Part shown: positions 9,350 to 20,529 of the stretch, piece after piece | Layout of the letters: every line of letters starts with the position of its first letter | How positions within the stretch are numbered: position 1 is the stretch's first letter | NCBI GenBank assembly: GCA_964030475.1 | Contig: CAXIPT010000009.1 | Span: forward strand, 2,271,542-2,335,541 | Length of the DNA stretch: 64,000 nucleotides | Direction: 5' to 3' | Origin: Tethya wilhelma | Lineage: Eukaryota; Porifera; Demospongiae; Tethyida; Tethyidae | Notes under the pieces: generated by a model | Databases searched by the model: none | What the model saw: the letters and a program-made list of their open reading frames with translations, nothing else | What the model was told of the DNA's origin: nothing | Made by a program: the position numbers and the translations under genes

Positions 9350-10515
9350 TCAAAAGAAACAGCGACAGGTCCGCGTGTCCAAGCTTTGTCCTGCAGGACA
9401 AAAGCTAGCCAGGAATGGAGTATTCGGGCTTGATTCTGTCCTGGTGGTTCGCGTGCCTGTCCTAGTACCAGTAGTACGTGTCCTAGTGGTGCGACGAGTA
9501 CCAGTGGACCGTGTCCTGCTTCTTGACCTCCTTCTCTTCTCTCTCTCGAGCAGCTCAAGACCAACCAACTCCAATTTGTTTTCCTCTCTCTTTCCACGTC
9601 TTCTTGTAGACCGCCTGGTTGTTGAGCGGGTCGTTCCTCTTGAGGTAGTTCCTGTCCTGGTAGTTCTTGTCCTGGTAGTGCCTGTCCTGGTAGTTCCTGT
9701 CCTGGTAGAACTAGTACTTGTTCCCGTATCATCAGTTTCATCAATTTCATCATCTGCTGCTGCTGGTATGACTTGAAGGCACTCACACTCGCACGTACGT
9801 TCATTCAACTCCTGCAAACTATTGCACTCCCTCTCACTCCTAGCGCATTCACACTGACAGGTTCTTGGATTCAAAATCTGAGCACTCGTACAAGCATCTT
9901 GTGCCGCGCCATTCAAACACGAGCATTGACAAGTTGTAGTATCAAACACCTGTGGAAATGGGCACGAGAAAATGAACGGACATTGTGGGGGGTCTGGCTG
10001 AGGAGGAGGAGGTGAGGGTGAGGGTGCTGGAGGTGGAGTTGGTACGTTCTCGCATCTACATTGCAGTGTGTTGAAGAACTGCCCCTGGAGGCAGTAATGG
10101 TTGGAATTGGGACACTCACATCTGCAGGAGTCGTCATTGAATTGAAGAGCACCTGGGCAGTGGATGTTTTGAAGACATCTGCACCGACAAGCTGCGTAGT
10201 CGAAGAACTGGCCTGCTCCACAGAACTTATAGGATTGGCACTTGCACTGACATGTGTTAGGATCGAGGACCTTTCCTTGCGGACACTGTTGATCTAGACA
10301 AGACTCGCACTGACACGTCTTCCAGTTGAATTTCTCCAGAGCCTGACATCTGTGGTAGTAGCAATAGTTGCCATAGTATGCTGCCTGCACCTGCTAGAAT
10401 TATGAATATGGAATAGTTATTAAGCTCAAAATAGTAACCAAAAAAGTCATGTTCTCACCAGCGGGGATAGTACTACAGCAATTGTGAAAACTTGTATGAT
10501 GAATACTATTCTCAT
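9350..10515 (-). CDS. Secreted CXCXC protein 2 with Pro-rich linker and Thr/Arg-rich tail
   Basis: Exon 1 (10515..10459) codes the signal peptide MRIVFIIQVFTIAVVLSPL; exon 2 (10393..9350) carries the rest, 366 residues in all. Order: five CXCXC modules, a Pro-rich linker (PTPPPAPSPSPPPPQPDPP), three further modules, a short acidic stretch (DDEIDETDD), then about 100 residues of Thr/Arg/Gly/Ser repeats (TRTGTTRTGTTRTRTT), and a last CXC motif (CPAGQSLDTRTCRCFF). A dibasic run RRRGKR within the tail could be cut by a furin-type protease. It is a paralogue of the gene at 17280-18604, with the same order of parts and the same ending. A TATA box lies 51 bp before the ATG. Extracellular; function unknown. 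Confidence 0.82.
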
Positions 10516-10565
10516 TTTGAGATTGATGAAGCATAATATTCTACGCTTTAGGTCCAGACTTTGCC

Positions 10566-10571
10566 TTTATA
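10566..10571 (-). promoter_or_regulatory. TATA box of CXCXC gene 2
   Basis: The coding strand reads gtataaagg about 51 bp upstream of the signal-peptide ATG, a spacing that fits a core promoter with a short leader. Confidence 0.65.
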
Positions 10572-10579
10572 CACTCCAC

Positions 10580-11024
10580 TTCCTATACCATGCATGTTTT
10601 CTACATGTATACGTTTTGTGCCACTTGAACAAAGAACTTTTATTCTATTTTGAAGTGCATTCAAAGTATGCTGTCTCCAGTGCTAGTCTTTGGTGGCCCA
10701 AAACACTGAGTTGAATAAGAAGACAGTCGCCATTCAAGATTCTGTTTACAATAGCAAATTTGTATCCATTCTTTCACAGTTGCCATGTTTCTTCATAAAT
10801 ATTTTGTCTAATAAGTAGGTCACTGTATACATGCTTATTCTGTATCCATGCATGTATCTAAGAAAAATACAATGCGTGATTCAGTTGCTTTTCAAATTAT
10901 TTTCAGTGCATACAATGGGAAGTTATTGAGTCATGTATATGTATACTGGCATACATACATACAAGGATCATAGCAAGTGAATTTTTTATGTACAAATTTT
11001 GAACCTAATATTTATCAATGGTGT
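10580..11024. other. Intergenic, no supported gene
   Basis: AT-rich sequence with scattered ATGTATA-type words; upstream region of CXCXC gene 2 and 3' flank of CXCXC gene 3. Confidence 0.6.
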
Positions 11025-13364
11025 TTAGTACTTAACACATGTGCAGTTATCGTAATCAAAAATCCATCTAGGTGGACATGGATCGTTTTGGTTGTCTCTT
11101 GTTGATTTTGACTCTGTTGTCTTGGTCTTTTTCGATCTGGTTTTGGTTGATTTAGTTTTGGTCGTTCTAGTTTTGGTTGTTCTAGTTTTGGTTGATCTAG
11201 GTTTCCTTCGAGTTGTCTTCCGACGAGAGCTCTTTGTCGAAGAGCACTTGCATTTTGTTTTCTTTGTCTTCTTACTCTTCTTTGATTTTGTGGTACGACT
11301 TTTGCGTGATGTTCCTTTCGTTGTGCCATAACGTGAATTGTAGCTGCGTGGCTTTCTTCTATGCTTTCGTGCTCGTCCCAAATAACGCATCCAATAATAG
11401 TTGCGACCATCATCCTCGTCAATGTATGGCATCATCTGTTTTCTCAGTGCGGCCATATTTTCTCTTCTTTTTTTGCTCTTTTGCCGTGTCGTTAGAGACT
11501 TGGTTGTTTTTCTTGTCGTATGAGATTTGGTAGTTTTAGTCTTCTTTGTCTTCTTTGTCTTTCTCGCGGTTGTTGTATCTTCACATTCACACTCTTCTTC
11601 TTCCGTCTCCATCTCTCTCTCAATGGCACACTCACATTCACACGTCTCTTGGTTGAACCTGTGAAACATTCCTGGGCACTCCTGTTCTTCACATCTACAC
11701 TCACAGTCTGGTAGTTCTGCCGTTTTACCGTCTGGGCAACTAAGACAGCTGCATTGACATGTGTTTGGGTCTTGGGTTGAATTACCAGGACACGTTGAAG
11801 TGCATCCACATTCACATGTGTCCTGATTGAGCAGTGTCTGTCCTGTAAGACAAGTTAGACATACACAGTCGCATAGATCCGGGTCAAAAATTGTCCGTCC
11901 TAAACAGTTATCGCTTCCGATCACAACAGGCAGACATACGCAATCACATGTCAGTGGGTCAACCACTTCTTGTCCCATACACATTATGTCACTGGGACAT
12001 ACACAAATGCAATTGTCCGGATCTCTAATCTGCTGATCATTTGGGCATGGATCTGACGGACACTCGCACTCGCAAGTCGTATCATTTTGTACCATTCCCG
12101 GCGGGCATGTGACTATGGCACACACACACTCACACGTATCTGGGTCTTGAACTTGCATCCCTTTGCACTGCACTTGCGGGCACTCACACTCACACGTGCT
12201 TGAATTCTGTACCATACCCTCACTGCATATGAGGTTTGGACAAACACACTCGCAAGCATCGTTGATTCTCATCGGTGGTTGACAATCATCCTCATTTGGG
12301 CACCTACACTCACATAAGTCTGTGTCCAGCTGAAGTGGAGCTGTGCAGTTATCGGCCGTTATAATATCGGTGCGGCATTCACAGGAGCAGACGTCAGGAT
12401 TGAACACTTGTTGAGATATGCAGGCATCGGGGGAGGTGGAATCCGGGCACTCACAATCGCAAAGCGTTGCATTAAATTCTTGAGCTGCAGTGCACGTGTT
12501 TTCAACACTGGCAGGACACTCGCACATGCAACTTATCATATTGAAACGGTTTTGTCTCTCGCATGTTTCCTGGTTGGGACACCCACAGGCACAGATCTCT
12601 TCGATAAACTCCTGTGGAACAGTGCACGCTGGAATTGGTTGAGGACACTCACAGCTACAAGTGGCTGTATTGTACACTTGTAGAAATGAACAATCCAGGT
12701 CAGTTTCACTTCCCGGTGGACACTCACAGGCACAGTTTTGGGTTATATTTGACTCTTGAATTCCCTCACATGTGTTGGTGCATTCGCATTCACAAATGGT
12801 GTCATTGAAAGTGGCCATACTGGGACAGGATGGTGGTTGATTGGGGCAGCCACACACGCATGTTGCTGTATTGAATACTTGAGGAAGTGTGCAGACTGGT
12901 GGTATTCCAGGACACTCACAACTGCAGAAGAGAGGGTTGACAATTTGTGGAGGAGTGCACATGAAATTGTCTGGATCTTCAATAAGAGGACAGCCTGTGG
13001 CTCCATCTTGTGCAAGTACCTGCTAGCATATTAGAACAAAGTAAGTTAATCATATAGCTATGTTGCATGTGTGCATGAATAAACTTTATCTGCTGAAGAA
13101 GGTTCGTGGTTAGAGTTATAATGCTTATGGAGATCTATTTGCTTGTGCATGGTGCAGGTATAGACAAGGATCTGAGGCAGCTGTCTAGATTTTCAAGTGA
13201 TGACTTCCTTACGCATGCAGTAAACAATGGTCTGTTACTGTTTAGACACAATAGAATGACCTTAATAGATCACCATGGTGACAAATGCATATTGATAGAC
13301 ATACCATTTGAATGACTGTAAAGAGTAGGACAATTGCCAATGGTATTCCTCTGTTGAGCTTCAT
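11025..13364 (-). CDS. Secreted CXCXC protein 3 with Lys/Thr/Arg-rich tail
   Basis: Exon 1 (13364..13305) codes the signal peptide MKLNRGIPLAIVLLFTVIQM. Exon 2 (13019..11025) begins VLAQDGATGCPLIEDPDNF; total about 684 residues. About 24 CXCXC modules follow (for example CTLPQVFNTATCVCGC). They are more acidic and more diverged from one another than in gene 1. After an acidic run (EMETEEEECECED) comes a basic region of about 170 residues, very rich in Lys, Thr, Arg and Ser (KKTKKTKTTKS, TKTRTTKTRTTKTKSTKTRS). Inside it is a short hydrophobic/aromatic insert (GRNYYWMRYLGRARKH). The protein ends DPCPPRWIFDYDNCTCVKY, another CXC motif. The basic tail could bind acidic polymers; that is inference. 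Confidence 0.83.
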
Positions 13365-13470
13365 CTCTGTGTATCTTACTTGCAGCTGCAATAATAGTGA
13401 AGCACTGAATGCCAATGGGTAGTTGTTCAGCTGCTGTTGTAGCTAGTTTGTGGTGGCACTAGATTGTTTG

Positions 13471-13478
13471 CTTATATA
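13471..13478 (-). promoter_or_regulatory. TATA box of CXCXC gene 3
   Basis: The coding strand reads gtatataag about 107 bp before the ATG. Confidence 0.5.
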
Positions 13479-16400
13479 CTTTCTACTTCAATTCTTTTAA
13501 GTTTACCTGATTCATCTTTTACTGGTATTGGGCCTAGCTTTTCATAAAATGCTACTATACATGTGCTATTGAGAGATGCAGATAGCACTATCGTTTTACC
13601 AACTTCTGAGTGGTTGTTTGCACCAACCATTCCCTTATATACTAAATTGTGTGTGTGTACAACATAACATTGTTATAATCACTGCCAGCATGCAAAACTC
13701 TCCTAACTCATTCCTGAAATTCTTATGCCAAGTACGTGTGCATTTCAACACAAAACCTTGCCACACCCTAATACACACGCAGTATACAGAAGCTGGCATG
13801 CACCAGTGCTATGCTATACACGCACGCATTGCATGCTTAATAAGATATGTATGTATGTACGGCTTTGTTAAAATGAGTTGCATTAGTTAGCGTCAGACCT
13901 GCCTTGAAGCACGCAATTGTGTTTCAACAGGTACCACCCTTGTTGATGACCTTTATTCTGATGAGTGGGACGTGTGTGCCGCCTATTCTCTTACAGAAGG
14001 TGACATTCAAATTGTTTTTTCCTTTTTTCTTTTTCATTGTTGCCTGACCTTGCAGGGGAGTATTCCAGGGTGTGTGAGATAACAGGTAGGTGTGGTGGTG
14101 AGTTTTCCAAGCAAAGTTTGAAGAGGCTTGTGTAATGATATTAAAAGTACATGGCTCATATTGGATGAGCTAAAGGTGTGTCTTGTTGACAGTTGGAGCT
14201 TTCAAAATGTTCAGACTTAATTGTTTGCTTTGTGTGTGTGCACCATGGATGTGGGATGATTTCACAACAGAGTGCCCAGCTTGGTTGATGTGATTTCAGG
14301 TACATTATTCAAATTGAAACTCTTGGCCATTGGTTTACCAACCTAGCTCATTTCCAGCTAGCCTAACTTTGAAGATGAGAAACTTTTACATTCAGTAACC
14401 AGCTAAAAGAATATATAGCGCTTTTATTTGGGAATTAAGCTAGGTTAAATGTGACTAAAATATCCATGTAATGGATAACTATAGACTATGTATCAGGTGA
14501 GATTCAAAGCACCATGCAGCCCATTGTTGAAAGCCACTGGAGAAACTCTCTGATAATATATCAGCTGCGTTCAGATGCACTACAATTATTTTGGCAAGTA
14601 TATCGTTTTAATTCCCCACAGGCCAATTGATATCTGAAACCAACTCTATAGTGCATGTGCATAAAGTATCCTTAAGCTAATATATCCACGTTCCTCGGTT
14701 ATTCACACAATGACTTATTTTGCCTCTTAAGAAAGCATCTTATGCATAAACAATAGTGCTAATGAGTCCTTTACAGTAACGGGTGGTTGTAACAGTCAGT
14801 TTATTTAGGACTAATGTCATTACTATTCATGAGTACACTCAAGCTACTTATATGCTACATACCGTGGAGCATTCTCGACCTTCAGTGTCATGGAGACTGG
14901 CCAAATACATACATCACCTCACCTATAGTCTATGGTCTCTCCTGACAATGTGCAGTACTGAATACATGCTGTCATTCGAAATGCTACTAAATTTCAAATC
15001 TTAATATAGATTCTGAATCTGGGCTTTACTAACTTTCACATATACTACACCAATATTATATTTCCTCATGACAGAGAACAGCTTCTTGGTGGCCTTTTAA
15101 GTTGTTTAGCGATGTAAAAGGATGTAGTTATTATAATCTTATGATTGAATTGACTTGTTTTTGCCCGGAGGAGAAGTGTTAACTTGTTCAAACTTTGTGA
15201 AGTTAAAGGCATAATTGACTCAGTTTACATTGTATAAGTGCCCAGTAATTTGGTGCCCAATTTCTTCTCGCGATGTATATAGATTTCAGCTTCAGTATAC
15301 GAATCACTATATTGTACTATAGCCTATATTGAGTGTATATAATTATAGTATCTTCACATGTGGCACAAGTGCATGTGTGTGGTATGTGTGAATTCGGGCA
15401 TAAACAAGTTAAGAATGTATCCAAACAACTTGTTTGTTCCTTCTTTCCCACACCAATACTGCAATGGCTATGTCGAAACATGTTTTCTATCGAGTCACAA
15501 AGGTGGGTGCTAACTTGAATCTGCAAAGTTTTGCCACCTGACTGCCAGCTCTCTGTGACATTCTTTCTTCTTTTTCTTTACACTACATATACATAATCAT
15601 ATGATCTTACGGGCTCAGATTTGCTTGCTTTCTGTATAGCCAATTACCAATCTTTCTAGTTGCACAGTATAAATCTGGCACTCTACATGGCATTGCATGT
15701 ACCACATGCATGTTACGAATGACTACATGTATAAGTCTTCTGTTGGCTCTCACGTATTACCTAACCCATTGCAATTGGCACAATTAGGGGTCACCTTCAA
15801 AGAGAAAGCGTCCAAGTAGCTAGACGTCACAAAACTTAATAAAAAATTGGCTTTCATTTTGTGTTCCCCTGTTCCTCGTTATCGTACCGATGCTGAAAGT
15901 GACTCATTTGGACATAAGCTACATGATAGGAGTGGAGCCATCCCTCGAGAACAGACTGGAACAAATTATCATTGTCTTGTTATAAGCATTCCAAAGTTAA
16001 AAAAAGGATTTGACTCCATGGTACACATGTATACCCATTTAAACCATTCAGTGTCACCTGGGTACCTGCATAACCTACTGTTCCTTGCCTATGATGAACT
16101 ACGGAGCAGCATTGGTGGAAATATTGTGGGGGGACCACAATGACATGCATGTTCAGCTGTAGTATACATTTACTGCAGTTGTCCCTTAATGCTCCCGGGA
16201 TACCAACATCCTAAAGCAACTAGGCAACAAGTTAAAAAATTTGACTCTGTATACGTACATAGCTACAATGTTTGGATGTGACTGGATATCCTATACTGAG
16301 TAAAAAGTTTCACGAAGGCCAGCAATGTTGACACAACACGCTCTAGTGAGCAGCAGTTTCTGAATGAAGTGTGTATGAGAGCGTGCATGTGTGTATGTGT

Positions 16401-17279
16401 GTGTCCCACATAATATTGTTATGAGTGGTATGTTTTCAAACTGAAATCTCTGAAACACTACTATGACTGTACTTGCCCACAGGCTGTTATTGTGGGTTCT
16501 TTAATTGGACCAAATACTGGCAAGTTGCAATTTACAACTTCCAATTAGAGCATCCTGTACGAGGCTGAGCTCTATATACTGAGCTATACGATATGTGCAA
16601 CATATTGATAACTACCGAGTTCTAGCTATAGTGACGCCACTGTGACCTTCCTATTTGATTCATTTGCTGGTGCCACTGGTGCACTTTCAAGGTCACTCAG
16701 TCACAAGAGGATGATGTACACATTATGTAATCCAATATAGTCCAGGAACTGTTTACATAATGTGCGTACATCATTAGGCTCTTAGTGGTATAGGCTGTCA
16801 TTCTTCAGTGCCAAGAGTTCAATGGTATCACTTGAAACACACACTGACACCTTGTTCCTTGATCACCCACACCTGTCTAGAGTTAGAGTGCCACTGCCAT
16901 GGAAATTGTGGTTGCTATGGTAACAAGTGACTTAAGAGAGTCACAATAAGTGGCCACATGCATGGGTAGCAAAGCTGATGGTATATCAGACAATAATCCT
17001 TGTAAACCTCAACGTACTGTTATGGATACAATATTGACTACATGATTCTTATAGGGTGGAAGTGTCTCGGTACAAGATTGAGGTTGACACTTAATATCTC
17101 GCCCACCAAAACATTCAGTGCCTATATTGTGTCTGTTGGAATTAATGACAGATGTAGTTCAAGAGGTGTTCACAACTAATTTGCATTAATGACAAACTGT
17201 TAATGTACAGCATTAACAACACATTCCATATGCAACTACACAGTCATGAACTAACTCTGCAAGTTTTCCCTCTAAGGTC
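13479..17279. other. Long intergenic stretch with weak exon candidates
   Basis: No gene is firmly supported in 3.8 kb. On the plus strand three consecutive small open segments have good borders and compatible phase: 13932-14000 (after ttcaacag, before gtgacat), 14055-14084 (after ccttgcag, before gtaggt) and one starting after gttgacag at 14192. Read together they give a Cys- and Trp-containing peptide (TTLVDDLYSDEWDVCAAY...), but no start exon or domain was seen. A 98-codon open frame (15847-16143, +) has mixed composition but no recognised domain. An imperfect hairpin lies at 16711-16774. Confidence 0.4.
16711..16774. repeat. Imperfect inverted repeat, 20-bp arms
   Basis: The arm atgatgtacacattatgtaa (16711-16730) returns as its reverse complement at 16753-16774 with two extra bases (CG) in the right arm. 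A 22-bp loop separates them, and weaker complementarity continues outward. Confidence 0.7.
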
Positions 17280-18604
17280 TTAGGTGTGACATACACACGT
17301 GTTGGTATCTAGAAACTGTCCAGCTGGACACACTCTCGTGAAACTGGGTTGAGTCAGTGAGACGCTCACACTAGTGCTGGTGCTGGTGCCAGTTGTTTCA
17401 GTAGTAGATCGAGTACGACCTGTTGAGCGGGTACGAGAGCGTCTACGACTTTTGCTCCTCTTTCCCCTGCGTCTTGTCGTGTGATTCGTAGTGCCAGTCC
17501 GTCTGCTCGTACCACCAGTTGTGGTCCCTGTTTTTCTTGTTGTACGGGTTGTCCCTGTTTTTCTCGTTGTGCGGGTTGTCCCAGTTCTCCTCGTTGTGCC
17601 TGTTCTACGAGTACCAGTAGTCCGACTTGTTCCTGTCCGGGTAGTGTCCGTTTCAGAGTCTGACGATTCTTCTTCTTCGTCGTCTGCTGGCTCTAGAGCT
17701 GGTATGACTTCAAGGCACTCACATTCACACGTCTTTTGGTTCAGTTCTTGAAGCTCGTTGCATTCTCTCGGACTTCTTATACACATGCACATACACATTG
17801 ATGGAATGAAGAGCTGTCTACTATTGCACAAGTCAGCGGCATTTTCGGGACAGTTACCTGGTCCAGCAACAGGAGGAGAGGGAGAGGGTGGTTGTACCGA
17901 TGGTTGGCTCACCGGGGGAGAAGGTGGTGGGGTAGGGGGTATCGGTATGTCGATGCACCGACAGCCGATAAAGTCGAAGATCTGATGACCATTGCAGTCG
18001 TTTTGGGAAAGCGGGCACTCACACACACAGCTGTTCAGGTTGAACTCGGCTGCACCGTTGCACTTGCGAATGTTGTTGCACCGACACGCACAGATGATGT
18101 TGTCAAAGACTTGAGGAGGTTGACACACTTGTGGTTCGGCACACTCGCACCTACAGGTTGCTGGATTTAGTCTCTGTCCAAACTGACATGTCTGACGGTC
18201 ACAAGATCGACATGCACACGCCTCTTGGTCGAGGACTGAGAATGGTGGACAGTTAAAGATTTGACACACTCGTTTGGAGTTTTCTTCGAGGCCTGGTGGA
18301 ATTACGACTTGTCTCTGGCTACTGGGGTTTCTGGGGAAGCTGACTTGATGAGTTTGATGATGATTGGTGGGGATGCTGAAGAACTTGAATCTCTTGTATT
18401 GCTTGTCACCATTACGATTGTCAACAGCTTGGACTTCCTACGAAAGACAGAAAAATATTTCACCATGATGATCAATAGCAGTGCATGAAATAATTATGAT
18501 ACACAATGTTGTCTTGTAGGATACACAGACTGGTTGTGACTTACAATAGAAGTTGCCAAGATTGGTAGGAGTAGCAAGCACAGACAACTCTGCCAGCAGA
18601 TCAT
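17280..18604 (-). CDS. Secreted CXCXC protein 4, Thr/Arg-rich (paralogue of protein 2)
   Basis: Exon 1 (18604..18545) codes the signal peptide MICWQSCLCLLLLPILATSI and ends at GTAAGT. Exon 2 (18437..17280) follows a tttcgtag acceptor; total about 405 residues. A stretch of about 60 polar residues (starting EVQAVDNRNGDKQYKRFKFF) comes first and has no counterpart in protein 2. Then CXCXC modules (CNGAAEFNLNSCVCEC), a Pro-rich linker, one or two modules, an acidic patch (EPADDEEEESSDSETD), Thr/Arg/Gly repeats (TRRTGTTRTTRKTGTT), a possible furin site (RRRGKR) and a final CPAGQFLDTNTCVC motif. Start chosen because this ATG gives a hydrophobic signal ending at a perfect donor, as in the other members. 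Confidence 0.8.
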
Positions 18605-18720
18605 CCTTTGCTAATTGTAGAAAAGTCCTGTCTCTCACAGTCTCTGAAGAAGGTACTTGTTCTTTGAATTCTGATAGAAGAGTTCTCAGTGGTCTTGGCT
18701 TCCCATGCAGATTTCCACAC

Positions 18721-18729
18721 ATTTATATA
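18721..18729 (-). promoter_or_regulatory. TATA box of CXCXC gene 4
   Basis: The coding strand reads gtatataaatg about 117 bp upstream of the ATG at 18604. Confidence 0.55.
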
Positions 18730-19520
18730 CCCATGCTGTGGGTCCATCATCCTAGTCTCTCTCTATCCTATTGTAGAGCCTTTGTCTTCAAAGTTGTTTA
18801 CATCTTTCTTCGTTTCTGTGTTGTCGATCTTTTGTCTGCTGGCTGTGTACAAAAAGGTCTTTGTTTTGGTGGCAATTATAAAGTGGGAAAGTGTATGAGT
18901 GAGTGAGTGTCAGCCTGCTGGTAACTAAAGCAGTCTTCTTTCTAGGTTCATTCATGACCCACATGTTGTTGTCTGTTGTCAAGGCACTCCATTCCAGTGG
19001 ATATTGGCATGAACAACAGTAGCTATAGCTTACACATGCATACCTTATAGGAAAAGTTTAGCTATACAATACATGGCAGAATATGCACAACATGTGACAG
19101 ACACAGGCCAGTCTCTAGCTAGCTGGTGAGCTGAATCATAATAAAGTCTTAATTCTCAATCTGGCTATGACCTTGGGCGTCTGCATGCATGGATTGAGTG
19201 ATTGGGAGTTGCTATGTAACCAGTTGAAAACACGTTGAAAACACGTGTCCATTTGCAGGGAGTATGTATGAATGTACGCAACGTACGATGGTTTTCATTC
19301 TAAGTTATATAACATTGATTGTTGTTTGGGAACATGTGACAGGAAATAAAAATCAATAAGGAACTATTAATAGCTATGAGTAATTGCATTAATAATTAGT
19401 GCCAAATTTACTATAATAATAACAATGAAAGGGGGCAATGATCATGACCCCTGCTATCACTAATAAATAATCAACACAACTTTCAATTTCACCTTGACGG
19501 TAATAATCATTAAATGGATG
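18730..19520. other. Intergenic, no supported gene
   Basis: Between CXCXC gene 4 (5' side) and the 3' end of BDP1. AT-rich with no coding region that I can support. Confidence 0.6.
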
Positions 19521-20493
19521 TTACTTCTTTTCTTTGAGTTTCTGTAAAGAGCACTGGCTCTCTGTAGAACAAAGAAACATTTCTTGACTAACAACAAAAG
19601 TCAACAAAAATTGATAGTCCTCACTTAGTGCTTGGCTGATCAGATGTGGATTGCTTTTTTCTTCTTTCTTGAACTTATTCTGCAAGACACAGATCTCGAT
19701 TATTATTACGTTTATGATGGCTGGCTGATTTCATGGATGACTTACCTTAAGTTCTTTTCTTGATCTTCTTGGAATAAGGAGGGTCATCATGGTGAAGTCA
19801 GTGCCAACCTGACTCAGAGCTTTGAAGAAACGGCTGGTTTCTAAAGGTAAGAAAAAAATGGTTTAAGTTTTCTGGTTTGTCGATTGATATTTCTAACATG
19901 GTGACTGTACGTGTGTCGTGTGNAGATCGTGATTCACGAAAATTAGCTCAAAACGGCAAAGACAGACTTTTCACGAACTTTTTGAACCACGAAAATTTGG
20001 AGCTATACGGTATATGTTTGATAATGTGCTGTAAACATACATAATAAAGTGTGCATCTTAGACTTAGAAAATTTTTAGTCACACAAAATGGCTACATGTA
20101 AGTTTAAAAGAAATGACATACATAAATCGTGAAAATTTCGTAGTCGCTGCGGACTACGAAAATTGCAAAATAGTGGGTGGGGCTGCATAATGCAGCGATG
20201 CTACGAAAATTATTCAACACGAAAATTTAACGTATGAAAAATTTTTAACACAAAAATTCACGATTTACGGTACATACCTCATTGGGTTGGCCGTAGGGTT
20301 GTAGTAAATGAGTTCCTGCATGGTCATCGTACTTCTATCAGGAGCTTCCCTCACCTTGGCTGTGGAGAGACGGGCCTTCTTTGTTGGAGTGGAGGAGGCA
20401 CTGCTGCTTGTTGGACCATCTCCTTCATTGAAGCTAGGGGAGGAGTCACGGCTGGGCTTCTTTCTCTGTAAGGAGAGGTAAATGATTGTGTGT

Positions 20494-20529
<36 letters not shown>

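Noticed and set aside
9375..9776. Plus-strand Val/Leu-rich frame of 133 codons
   Set aside because: Antisense of the Thr/Arg repeats in CXCXC protein 2.
11092..11331. Plus-strand frame very rich in Val, Leu, Phe and Asp
   Set aside because: It is the antisense reading of the Lys/Thr/Arg-rich tail of CXCXC protein 3; composition is a by-product.
15847..16143. 98-codon plus-strand frame in the gene-poor stretch
   Set aside because: Composition is not implausible, but there is no domain, homologue that I recognise or splice context; left as unsupported.
20355..20465. BDP1 exon ending at 20355 with a GTGAGG donor
   Set aside because: Reading through gives the conserved PDRSTMTMQELIYYNP motif in frame, so the exon continues to 20278.
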